Of a DNA stretch of 64,000 nt, positions 31,469-39,167 are shown piece after piece; position 1 is the stretch's first letter; the number at the start of each line of letters is the position of its first letter. This stretch comes from Bacillota bacterium. GTDB lineage: Bacteria; Bacillota; Clostridia; Lachnospirales; Cellulosilyticaceae. Under the pieces are notes generated by a model, which was not told the DNA's origin, did no database searches, and saw only the letters and a program-made list of their open reading frames with translations. The stretch lies in the NCBI GenBank assembly GCA_023393125.1, contig JAEWMQ010000099.1, positions 1 through 64,000 of the forward strand. The letters run 5' to 3'. A program made the position numbers and the translations under genes.

Positions 31469-31660
31469 AATATGATATCGGTTATGAGAAAGGATGAAAA
31501 AAAGTGAAAATATTAGAAAGGAGAAACACCGAATCCTAGTAGACTAGGTTTTATCTTGGGTTGTTAAAAGGTAAGTAAAACAAGTAATAACTGCGTGAAA
31601 AGCACTAGCTTAGTAGCATGGGAGGACATATAAGTTTGCCACGTATAACGATTTGGTTAT
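31469..31660 (+). ncRNA. Candidate structured leader of the PAPS-reductase-like gene
   Basis: This 192-base stretch holds no long gene but several hairpins: CCTAG-TAGA-CTAGG (31535-31548), GTTGTTA/TAATAAC (31560-31566 with 31585-31591) and CCAC..ATAAC/GTTAT..GTGG (31639-31664), which covers the GTG start of the next gene. A GGAGG at 31621 stands before a short frame, TTG 31636 to TAG 31692 (18 codons), that runs through the hairpin. Leader-peptide control is an inference. I cannot match it to a known RNA class. Confidence 0.4.
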
Positions 31661-32479
31661 GTGGCTGGTGTGAAATATATAGTATGTTATAGTGGAGGTC
31701 ATTCTTCCGCACTAGTAGCAATAGAAGCAGTTAGAAAAGTTGGGAAAGAAAATGTAATACTTCTAAATCACAACATAAGTCCTTTGGTTGAACATGAGGA
31801 CATAAAGAGATTTAAAGAAGAAGTAGCTGACTACCTAGGACTAGAAATTACTTATGCCAATATGGATAGATGGGAAGAACTTACACCATTAAGACTGTGT
31901 AAAGAGTTAGGAGGTTTTAAGTTTGGTAATTCGCCAGTGTTGTGCACCTACAATCTTAAGACTAAACCTTTTCATAAGTGGCTTAAGGAAAACTATCCAT
32001 CAATACCAGGAGAAGTTAGAGAAGATGTAGTAATCCTATACGGATTTGATGCTAACGAACCTAACCGTATCAATCGTAGAGTAGGAATAATGATCACGTC
32101 TGGATATATGACAGACTACCCTCTAGCTTACTGGGATAGAACAATACAGAATATCGAGGAAATAGGTATTAAAAGACCTATCACATATGAGCTATTTAGA
32201 CACGCTAACTGTGTGGGGTGCTTAAAGGCTGGTAGGCAACAATGGTATATCGTGTATTGCTTATATCAAGAGTTGTGGGAAGAAGCTAAAGAAACAGAAC
32301 AAGAGATAGGATACAGTATTTTAAAGGGCGTATTCCTAGAAGAACTTGAGTCACAATTTGCAAGAATGAAATGTTTAGGGATAGTACCAGGAGAGGGTAA
32401 AAATTCTCAAAAGTTTTGGAGTGAGGTAAGAAAGGAATTATCGAATGATGCTGAAAAACCTTGCGAATGTAGTTTTTAA
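31661..32479 (+). CDS. PAPS-reductase-like PP-loop protein
   Basis: The N-terminus has the PP-loop for ATP (YSGGHSSALV) and the protein keeps the family order seen in phage PAPS-reductase-like proteins, with cysteines at CTYNLKTKPF, CVGCLKAGRQQ and the CECSF end. In the family such proteins adenylate or thiolate substrates; phage copies may help DNA or tRNA modification, or recycle sulfur. The start is GTG 31661 or GTG 31670; neither has a normal ribosome binding site, and the first lies in a hairpin. Both flanks are unusual gene-free stretches, so the gene looks like an inserted cassette. Confidence 0.8.
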   Translation: MAGVKYIVCYSGGHSSALVAIEAVRKVGKENVILLNHNISPLVEHEDIKRFKEEVADYLGLEITYANMDRWEELTPLRLCKELGGFKFGNSPVLCTYNLKTKPFHKWLKENYPSIPGEVREDVVILYGFDANEPNRINRRVGIMITSGYMTDYPLAYWDRTIQNIEEIGIKRPITYELFRHANCVGCLKAGRQQWYIVYCLYQELWEEAKETEQEIGYSILKGVFLEELESQFARMKCLGIVPGEGKNSQKFWSEVRKELSNDAEKPCECSF

Positions 32480-32628
32480 AAGAAAATAGGGCTTACCAAA
32501 GTTTGAGAGCTCGGTGCCCTATAATCCTCAAGCATGAGCACAAGTACTCACAGATTTATATTACTATTGAATGAATGTTTAGACAATACAGAACTTGTGT
32601 TCGTGCCTACGAAAGTAGGTGATAAATT
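32480..32628 (+). other. Gene-free stretch with hairpins before the SNF2 gene
   Basis: AGGGC-TT-ACC (32488-32497) pairs with GGT-GCCCT (32513-32520). CCTAC-GAAA-GTAGG (32606-32619) is a GNRA-type hairpin whose right arm holds part of the SNF2 ribosome binding site. I see no gene here. A structured RNA or the scar of an insertion are both possible. Confidence 0.4.
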
Positions 32629-34005
32629 TTGATATTCAATCCACACGACTACCAAGCTTACTCAATTAGGTGGATATTAGATCATCCCAAGTCAGGGTTA
32701 TTCCTTGAAATGGGATTAGGCAAAACGAGTTGTACTCTTACGGCCATTAACGATTTACTCTTTGATTACTTCGATATAGGCAAGGTGCTTGTTATAGCTC
32801 CTAAGCGTGTGGCTGAGAGTACTTGGAGTGATGAAATAGATAAATGGGATCATATAAAAGACCTGCGAGTGAGCGTAATAGCTGGAACAGAGAAACAGAG
32901 AACAGCCGCTCTTGAAGCTAGAGCTGACATCTATACACTTGGCCGAGATAATGTAGTTTGGTTGGTAGAGTACCTGCAGCAGAATAAGATTAAATGGCCG
33001 TTCGATGCACTGGTAATAGATGAGTTAAGCAGCTTTAAAAATACCAAGAGTAAACGTTTTAAGGCGCTTAAGAAGATAACACCATTACTTAAACATGTAG
33101 TAGGACTGACAGGTACTCCTACGCCTAATAGCTTGATAGAGTTATGGCCGCAGATGTATCTACTTGATCGAGGAGAGCGGCTGGGTAAGACCCAAGGCGC
33201 ATATAAAGATAGATACTTTTATCCTATTAGTGGTCAGGGTCATATAGTTTATAAATATGGACTTAAGGAAGGAGCCGAGAAAGCAATCTATAACGCCATA
33301 GGTGATATATGCATAAGCATGAAGTCAGAAGATCATCTTAAGATGCCCGAACGTATAGACAACTTTATAGAGCTTAAGCTCCCGGTCACTGTTATGAGAT
33401 CCTACAAGGAATTTGAGAAAGAAAAGATATTAGAGTTTAAAGATGATGTGCTTACTGCAGCTAATGCAGCAGTAGTGGCGGGTAAATTACTGCAATTTGC
33501 GAATGGCTATGTATATGATGATGAGAAGAAAAGCCATTTTGTTCACAATGTTAAGATAGAAGCATTAAAGGAGATTATCGATACAAGCCAAGAGCAACCA
33601 GTATTAGTATTCTATAACTTCAAGCACGATTATGAAGCTCTGGCCAAAGAGTTTAAATCACTAAAACCTAGAACAATCAAAACTCCTCAGGACATTAAGG
33701 ACTGGAATGCTGGAAAGATACAGCTCTTATTAGCTCATCCAGCTTCAATCGGTCATGGCCTAAACATACAAGCTGGAGGACATATCATTGTTTGGTATGG
33801 GCTTACCTGGTCTTTAGAATTGTATCAGCAAGCGAACGCTCGTTTATACAGGCAAGGTCAGAAGGAGAGCGTTATTATCCACCACCTTGTAGCTCAGGGG
33901 ACGATGGACGAACAAGTTATTAAGATATTAAAGGAAAAAGATAAAGGTCAAAACGCTCTTATGAGCGCCGTAAAAGCTAGAATTAAACAACATGAGAGGG
34001 GATAA
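32629..34005 (+). CDS. SNF2-family helicase
   Basis: The 458-residue protein is a compact SNF2 ATPase. Walker A is EMGLGKTS near residue 27, the DEAD-box position reads VIDELSSFKN near 130, then GLTGTPTPNS, and in the second RecA domain GHGLNIQAGG and ANARLYRQGQKE with the Arg fingers. Phage SNF2 proteins of this size occur with VRR-NUC nucleases and are thought to remodel branched DNA. The start is TTG 32629 behind AGTAGGTGAT, whose first bases lie in a GAAA hairpin. Confidence 0.9.
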   Translation: MIFNPHDYQAYSIRWILDHPKSGLFLEMGLGKTSCTLTAINDLLFDYFDIGKVLVIAPKRVAESTWSDEIDKWDHIKDLRVSVIAGTEKQRTAALEARADIYTLGRDNVVWLVEYLQQNKIKWPFDALVIDELSSFKNTKSKRFKALKKITPLLKHVVGLTGTPTPNSLIELWPQMYLLDRGERLGKTQGAYKDRYFYPISGQGHIVYKYGLKEGAEKAIYNAIGDICISMKSEDHLKMPERIDNFIELKLPVTVMRSYKEFEKEKILEFKDDVLTAANAAVVAGKLLQFANGYVYDDEKKSHFVHNVKIEALKEIIDTSQEQPVLVFYNFKHDYEALAKEFKSLKPRTIKTPQDIKDWNAGKIQLLLAHPASIGHGLNIQAGGHIIVWYGLTWSLELYQQANARLYRQGQKESVIIHHLVAQGTMDEQVIKILKEKDKGQNALMSAVKARIKQHERG

Positions 34006-34008
34006 TAT

Positions 34009-34479
34009 ATGAAAAAGAATAGAAAAAATGATGACTATGTCTATCACAACACAGTGGCTCTTTTGAAGGAGTACAGAACACTCAAAGGGCATTGTAAAGA
34101 ATGTGAAGCAAGTATAGACGAAGTAGGTATGACCAAAGAAGCTTGGGAAGCTTATGCTGAAAACAAAGAGAAGAAATATGAGGACTATATAAAATCGGCT
34201 AGAAGAACTAAAGAACGAACTCGAATAATGCTAGAATTGATGAATAGATTCTTATCGGCATATAAAAGAAATATGGAGAGCAGTAATGATCCGAGTGCTA
34301 TATTTAGATATAAAGTTATAGATATGAGGTATATTTCAAGTAATGATACTTTTATAAAAATAGGAATGGAATTACATTGTGATCCTGCTACAGTGAGTAG
34401 ATGGCATAAAAGGGCGGTAGATGAATTAGCAGTATACTTTTTTGGTATTGAAGGAGTCAAGTTAGAAAAACTTAGATAG
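34009..34479 (+). CDS. ArpU/RinA-like late transcription regulator
   Basis: The ATG is four bases after the SNF2 stop, with GAGAGGGGAT upstream. The 156-residue protein is helical and ends with a sigma-region-4-like helix-turn-helix (DTFIKIGMELHCDPATVSRWHKRAVDEL). ArpU/RinA-type proteins sit at the end of the early block and switch on the late operon. The late promoter candidate at 35026 lies 550 bases downstream. The role is inferred from fold and position. Confidence 0.8.
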   Translation: MKKNRKNDDYVYHNTVALLKEYRTLKGHCKECEASIDEVGMTKEAWEAYAENKEKKYEDYIKSARRTKERTRIMLELMNRFLSAYKRNMESSNDPSAIFRYKVIDMRYISSNDTFIKIGMELHCDPATVSRWHKRAVDELAVYFFGIEGVKLEKLR

Positions 34480-34574
34480 ACCCTTTAAAATAACACTTAG
34501 ACTAATCAATTTAAAATAATGCTTTTAGGGCGTTGTGATATAAAGTTAGTATAAGTGTTATTTTGTGTGTATAA

Positions 34575-34950
34575 AATGTAAGCCTACTGATGTCTTACGA
34601 TTTTTAGTTTGTAAGCCATATGTAAGAAAAAATGTAAGTTTATAAGTATTTGAGTATCAAGGGTTTAAAGGTGTATTCTTACATTCTTACAATAAAATCT
34701 ATATAGATATATAATATATAAATAAAAATAATATATACGCGCGCGAGGAACGCGTATACACCTATATAGGCATTTTGTAAGTAATTATGTAAGAAAAAAC
34801 ATATAAATCATTGAGTATCAATGGTTTTGAAACTTACGTTTTTACTTACAAGGACAAAACTAAAATGTAAGTAAAAGAATTTTGTAAGGATTTTAGGAAG
34901 AAAACAATATTTTTTGATAAGTCAATAGGATATAAAGTTTTGATACTCAA
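34575..34950. repeat. Palindromic GTAAG/CTTAC element, copy A
   Basis: Two units follow each other. Each has TGTAAG repeats on the left, the core TTGAGTATCAA (34650-34660 and 34811-34821), and CTTACA repeats on the right, so each unit is a loose large palindrome. They are joined by an AT-rich stretch and a TATACGCG...CGCGTATA inverted repeat (about 34733-34757). A third core in reverse, TTGATACTCAA, lies at 34940-34950. A diverged copy of the whole element lies at 55490-55755. It could be an origin, a regulator site or a palindromic mobile repeat. Confidence 0.7.
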
Positions 34951-35025
34951 AGAATCTTGTGTTTTGATGTGCATTTTTGTTGCACTTTTGGTGTCTTATT
35001 AATGTCGTTTTTATTATTTTAGATA

Positions 35026-35034
35026 TGGTATAAT
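35026..35034 (+). promoter_or_regulatory. Putative late promoter (extended -10)
   Basis: TGGTATAAT fits the extended -10 consensus and has no good -35 box, as expected for a promoter that needs an activator such as the ArpU-like protein. Confidence 0.5.
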
Positions 35035-35059
35035 GGTCATAAGCAAAATCATAAATTAA

Positions 35060-35086
35060 AGGCGTCCAGAAATGGGCGCTTTTTTC
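35060..35086 (+). terminator. Terminator hairpin in the late leader
   Basis: AGGCGTCCA-GAAA-TGGGCGCTT forms a stem of nine pairs, two of them G-T, with a GAAA loop and six T residues after it. It lies only about 20 bases downstream of the implied late transcript start and about 37 bases before terS, so readthrough control is likely. Confidence 0.65.
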
Positions 35087-35122
35087 TATTCCCAAAATGG
35101 CACAATGAAGGAGGTGGGGCAT

Positions 35123-35854
35123 TTGGCCAGAGCACCAAACCCAGAAGTAGAAAAAGCTAAGGAAATGTATTACTCAGGAATGAAATTAGTCGATATTGCT
35201 AAAGAGTTAAATGTTCCTGCTAGTTCAGTCAGAAGATGGAAGAGCACTCATAAGTGGGATAACGAACGCTCGGAAAAAGAAAAAGCGAACGCTCGCCCTA
35301 AAAAAGTAGGGGCTCCCAAGGGGAATAAAAACGCTAAAGGTAATGACTCCCCCACACAGTTTAAGACTGGGCATAAAGCATCTGAGAAGAATGGCTTATT
35401 TGCTAAGTATCTCCCGCAAGAAACACTAGACATCATAAAAGCTGTAGAGACTCGTTCTCCACTTGATATACTCTGGGATCAGATAATGATTGCTTATGCA
35501 GCTATATGCCGGGCCCAACAAATCATGTATGTTAAAGATATAAACGATAAGACCATCGAAAAGGTTCAAGAAAAAGACGGACTACAGACTACAGAGGAGC
35601 GCTGGGAAGTACAGCAGGCTTGGGATAAGCAAGCTAATTTTATGAAGTCTCAAGCAAGAGCCCAGAGTGAATTAAGGTCCATGATTAAACAGTATAATGA
35701 GCTACTTTCTTCTAACCCTAATTTAGCTACAGAAGAACAAAAAGCGCGTATCGAAAAACTTAAAGTAGATACAGCAAAAGTTAAGGGTGAGGATAATGTA
35801 GAAGAACTTGACAAGCTTGATCAAGTGCTCAAAGAGATAAAGGGCGTGATCTAA
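35123..35854 (+). CDS. terS: Terminase small subunit
   Basis: The start is TTG 35123 behind AAGGAGGTGG; upstream codons in the frame run through the terminator hairpin. The N-terminal helix-turn-helix (MKLVDIAKELNVPASSVRRW) binds the packaging site, followed by the phage hallmark VGAPKGNKNAKGN and a long helical part for assembly and contact with the large subunit. The PBSX XtmA-like type fits the order and the neighbour. It is the first gene of the late operon. Confidence 0.88.
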   Translation: MARAPNPEVEKAKEMYYSGMKLVDIAKELNVPASSVRRWKSTHKWDNERSEKEKANARPKKVGAPKGNKNAKGNDSPTQFKTGHKASEKNGLFAKYLPQETLDIIKAVETRSPLDILWDQIMIAYAAICRAQQIMYVKDINDKTIEKVQEKDGLQTTEERWEVQQAWDKQANFMKSQARAQSELRSMIKQYNELLSSNPNLATEEQKARIEKLKVDTAKVKGEDNVEELDKLDQVLKEIKGVI

Positions 35855-35855
35855 T

Positions 35856-37115
35856 ATGCCTTTTAGTGTAAAGCAGCAAGAGTATTTTGAGAACGCTAAT
35901 AAGCGTTGGAACTTTAAATCAGGTGCTACGCGTTCTGGTAAAACCTATATGGATTACTTTGTTATTCCTAAAAGAATCAGGGCACGAATAGGGAAGCCTG
36001 GTCTTGTAGTTATCTTAGGCGTATCTAAAGGGACCATAGAGCGTAACATCATAGAGCCCATGAGGCAAATATGGGGACCTAAACTTGTAGGTGAGATTAA
36101 CTCAAAGAATATATGTCGTATGTTCGGAGAGGACGTTTACTGTTTAGGTGCTGAGAAGATTAGTCAAGTATCCAAGCTAAGAGGTTCATCTATTAAGTAT
36201 TGTTATGGTGATGAGGTAGCAGATTGGAGTAAAGCAGTGTTCGAGATGCTTAAATCTCGTCTCGATAAACCCTATAGCTGCTTTGATGGAGCACTTAATC
36301 CCCAGAACCCTACTCACTGGCTTAAAGAGTTTTTGGACTCTAATGCAGATATCTATTTACAGACATACACGATATTTGATAATCCATTTTTAGATCCTAA
36401 GTTTGTAGAGGAGCTCTGTAAAGAATATGAGGGTACTGTTTACTATGATAGATACATTAAGGGTCTTTGGAAAAGGGCCGAAGGTGCTATTTATCGTAAG
36501 TTTGCCGATAACCCTAAGGCATTTTATTGCAAGATAGTAGAACATATTAGTGATGATATAGGTGTTAAGCAAATACTAAAATCCTATATCACAGAGATAT
36601 GTGTAGGTGTAGACTTTGGTGGTAATAAGTCAGGTCACGCATTTGTGGCCACAGCTAAAACAAGAGGTTATAAAGACTTAATATTGCTTAGATCGGAACG
36701 ACATTTCGGAGAGCTGCTAAGTGAGGATCTAAACAATTTGCTTTTAGAGTTTATAGCTAAAGTACTAGCTGAGTATGGTCCAATTGATTACGTATACTGG
36801 GATAATGCAGAAACAGTCTTAGGAAGAGGTATTAAGAAGGCCATAGGTGATAAGTATCCAAGCATAACAGTAAGACCAGCTATCAAGGAAATAGTTAATG
36901 ACCGTATAAGATGCACGACAATGCTTATGGGTTCAGCTAGGTTTTGGTATTGTGATAACTGTAAAACGGTCAAAGAAGCTTTAAGTGATGCAGTTTGGAA
37001 CGAGAAAGAACTAACCAAAGATGAAAGGTTAGATGATGGCAGCACAGACATAGATAGTTTAGATGCTATGGAGTATACGTTCGAAAGAAGTATGAAACAG
37101 TATATCAATTCATAA
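35856..37115 (+). CDS. terL: Terminase large subunit (PBSX type)
   Basis: The 419-residue motor protein has an N-terminal ATPase with Walker A SGATRSGKT (residues 22-30) and a Walker B-like YCYGDEVADW, and a C-terminal RNase H-like nuclease with VGVDFGGNKSGHAF and a later Asp in YWDNAE. It drives DNA into the prohead and cuts it. The gene follows terS after one base. Confidence 0.92.
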   Translation: MPFSVKQQEYFENANKRWNFKSGATRSGKTYMDYFVIPKRIRARIGKPGLVVILGVSKGTIERNIIEPMRQIWGPKLVGEINSKNICRMFGEDVYCLGAEKISQVSKLRGSSIKYCYGDEVADWSKAVFEMLKSRLDKPYSCFDGALNPQNPTHWLKEFLDSNADIYLQTYTIFDNPFLDPKFVEELCKEYEGTVYYDRYIKGLWKRAEGAIYRKFADNPKAFYCKIVEHISDDIGVKQILKSYITEICVGVDFGGNKSGHAFVATAKTRGYKDLILLRSERHFGELLSEDLNNLLLEFIAKVLAEYGPIDYVYWDNAETVLGRGIKKAIGDKYPSITVRPAIKEIVNDRIRCTTMLMGSARFWYCDNCKTVKEALSDAVWNEKELTKDERLDDGSTDIDSLDAMEYTFERSMKQYINS

Positions 37116-37159
37116 CATTTCGTTTAATCTATCTTTAGCGAATAGTTAATAACGATATA

Positions 37160-37196
37160 TCAAGGCTTTAGCTAATTGCTAGGGCTTATTTTTATG
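37160..37196 (+). terminator. Possible attenuator between terL and portal
   Basis: AAGGCTTTAGC and GCTAGGGCTT pair around TAATT with a T-rich stretch after them. The stem is imperfect. The 131-base gap between terL and the portal gene holds no gene. Confidence 0.4.
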
Positions 37197-37246
37197 TTTT
37201 GAAGTAAAAAGCACAGTAGAACTAAACAAATTGGAGGTGAAAAGCC

Positions 37247-38659
37247 TTGTTTGAAAGAATAAAAGAATTCATAGGAAAGGTGGTGAGAAGGTTGTTTCCA
37301 GTTAACTCGATTGAGAAAGCATTAGGTGTAGAAATAGATCAGGACACGCTAATGAGTCAGGCCATAAGCCTATGGGCTAATCTCTATGAGAATAAGCCTA
37401 CATGGTTAAGTAAAACAGTTAGCACAATGGGATTACCTGCATCAATCTCGAATGAGATAGCAAGGCTAGTAACATTAGAACTTAAGTCAGAAGTAACAGG
37501 TGAGGGTGCTAGAGCTAAATACTTAAACGAACAATATCAAAAGGTTATTATGAGCATTAGACAATACGCCGAGTATGCGTGTGCTAAGGGAGGGCTCGTG
37601 TTTAAGCCCTACGTAGATGGCTCAAATATTAATGTCGAGTATGTTCAAGCGGATTACTTTTACCCAATTCGCTATGGCTCAGATGGTACCATAACAGCAG
37701 CTGCTTTTGTGGAGCAGAAGCAAGTAGGAGATAAGACTTATACCAGGTTAGAGTATCACGAGTTTGATGGTATTAAAGAACGTATAGTAAATAAGGCCTT
37801 TAAGTCCAGTATGAAGGACTCATTAGGTAATGAGATACCTCTTACTGAAGTAGATGAGTGGAAGGACCTCGAACCGGCAGCTGATGTAGAGAATATTGAT
37901 AGACCTATGTTTGCTTACTTTAAAATCCCTATCGCTAACAATGTAGACACGTACTCACCGCTAGGTCAATCAGTATTTGGAAGGGCCGTTGATTTAATTA
38001 AAAAAGCTGATGAGCAGTATTCAAGAGGATTGTGGGAGTTTGAATCAGCAGAGAGAGCAGTTGATATTGACGAAACAGCATTTAAGCGTGACCCAAACGG
38101 TAAGCCTATCGTGCCAGAAGGTAAGGAGAGGTTATTCAGGACACTTGATGCTGATAGTAAAGATAAAACATTCTATGAATCATATTCACCCGATATTAGG
38201 GATGAAAGCCATAGCAGAGGACTTAATAAACAGTTACGGTTAATTGAGTTTAACTGTGGATTAGCTTATGGTACTCTTTCTGATCCTGAGCAAGAAGCTA
38301 AGACAGCTACAGAGGTTAAGCAAAGTAAGCAACGATCTTACTCCACAGTAAGTGATATTCAAAAGAGCCTACAAAGTGCTTTGGAGCATTTAGCCTATAT
38401 CATGAATGCTTACGCCACAGTTTATAAACTATCAGGAGAGGGCGGTTATGAAACATCATTCGTATGGGATGATTCAATCGTAGTTGATGCTGAAACAGAA
38501 AGGTTAAAAGATAAAGAAGATGTAAGAGACGGAATCATGAGCAAGGTAGAGTATCGCATGAAGTGGTATGGAGAGGATGAAAAGACAGCTAAGAAGAAAA
38601 TAGCTGAGGCCAAGAGTGAGTCACAAGAGGATGATGATATTTTAGGATTTAATAAATGA
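37247..38659 (+). CDS. Portal protein
   Basis: The start is TTG 37247 behind TTGGAGGTGA. The 470-residue protein has the phage portal pattern: WLSKTVSTMGLPASISNEIARLV, then GGLVFKPYVDGSNINVEYV, FFYPIRY-like DYFYPIRY, SPLGQSVFGRAVDLIKKAD and KTATEVKQSKQRSYSTVSDI. It forms the ring at the capsid vertex. The type is that of A118-like and other Firmicutes siphoviruses. Confidence 0.9.
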   Translation: MFERIKEFIGKVVRRLFPVNSIEKALGVEIDQDTLMSQAISLWANLYENKPTWLSKTVSTMGLPASISNEIARLVTLELKSEVTGEGARAKYLNEQYQKVIMSIRQYAEYACAKGGLVFKPYVDGSNINVEYVQADYFYPIRYGSDGTITAAAFVEQKQVGDKTYTRLEYHEFDGIKERIVNKAFKSSMKDSLGNEIPLTEVDEWKDLEPAADVENIDRPMFAYFKIPIANNVDTYSPLGQSVFGRAVDLIKKADEQYSRGLWEFESAERAVDIDETAFKRDPNGKPIVPEGKERLFRTLDADSKDKTFYESYSPDIRDESHSRGLNKQLRLIEFNCGLAYGTLSDPEQEAKTATEVKQSKQRSYSTVSDIQKSLQSALEHLAYIMNAYATVYKLSGEGGYETSFVWDDSIVVDAETERLKDKEDVRDGIMSKVEYRMKWYGEDEKTAKKKIAEAKSESQEDDDILGFNK

Positions 38660-38673
38660 GGAGGCGGTTAGTA

Positions 38674-39159
38674 ATGACAAAGAAACAGGAATTATTTAAA
38701 GCTTATGAGGAATTAGAAAACAAGGTTGAATGCATAACGCTATTTATTCACATGCCCACAGGAGAAACTGAAAGTATTGTGAATCCTAATGTAGAAGAGA
38801 AGATGAAGTACATTGAAAAGACATACAATGATAATCTTGTACATGCTAATTGTAGTGAAATATACATTGAGGATTATTTATTTGTAGAAGAAAGTCAAGG
38901 GTTAGACTTTGGATTTGCTTTAGCCGCTCTTAAGGATGGCCAAAAGGTTGCTCGTAAAGGCTGGAATGGTAGAGGTATGTATGTTTATTATGTTCCAGCA
39001 GCAGAGTACAAAGCATGTACAGAGGTTGCTAAACAAGAGTTTGGAGAAACAGTCCCCTATGAGCCATATTTAGCAATTAAAAACGTAAAAGGAACTATTT
39101 CAACATGGGTACCAAGTATTAACGATTGTCTAGCTGATGACTGGGAAGTCGTAGAGTAG
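38674..39159 (+). CDS. DUF2829 protein, Tad2-like anti-Thoeris candidate, with extra N-terminal domain
   Basis: I start at ATG 38674, about nine bases after GAGGAGGCGG; ATG 38656 overlaps the portal stop and lies before that site. Residues 77-161 match DUF2829: LDFGFALAALKDGQKVARKGWNGRG, then YEPYLAIKNVKGTISTWVPS and the ending DDWEVVE. DUF2829 proteins include Tad2, which binds the cyclic signal molecules of Thoeris defence. About 75 extra residues at the N-terminus form a separate alpha/beta domain I do not recognise. The gene sits in the head module between portal and MuF, which is common for DUF2829. Anti-defence activity is inferred. Confidence 0.8.
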   Translation: MTKKQELFKAYEELENKVECITLFIHMPTGETESIVNPNVEEKMKYIEKTYNDNLVHANCSEIYIEDYLFVEESQGLDFGFALAALKDGQKVARKGWNGRGMYVYYVPAAEYKACTEVAKQEFGETVPYEPYLAIKNVKGTISTWVPSINDCLADDWEVVE

Positions 39160-39167
39160 GTGGTTAA

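Larger units (their letters stand above)
34480..35122. other. Gene-free control region between early and late blocks
   Basis: This 643-base stretch has no convincing gene. It holds the palindromic GTAAG/CTTAC element (34575-34950), an extended -10 promoter (35026-35034), a terminator hairpin directly after it (35060-35086) and the ribosome binding site of terS. It is very AT-rich apart from a GCGCGCGAGG segment. Confidence 0.7.

Noticed and set aside
31560..31591. Pseudoknot between CTTG/CAAG and GTTGTTA/TAATAAC in the PAPS leader
   Set aside because: The two stems would need a connecting loop of zero bases, so they cannot form together; only the simple hairpin is kept.
31469..32628. Group I or group II intron around the PAPS-reductase-like gene
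   Set aside because: No intron-encoded homing enzyme or reverse transcriptase, no recognisable domain V or P7 core, and no split gene at the ends.
34733..34757. Z-DNA-forming CGCGCG tract as a feature of its own
   Set aside because: Only about six alternating bases long; it is part of an inverted repeat inside the larger element and is reported there.
34575..34950. CRISPR array
   Set aside because: The GTAAG/CTTAC repeats are short, inverted and unevenly spaced; there are no equal spacers and no cas genes.
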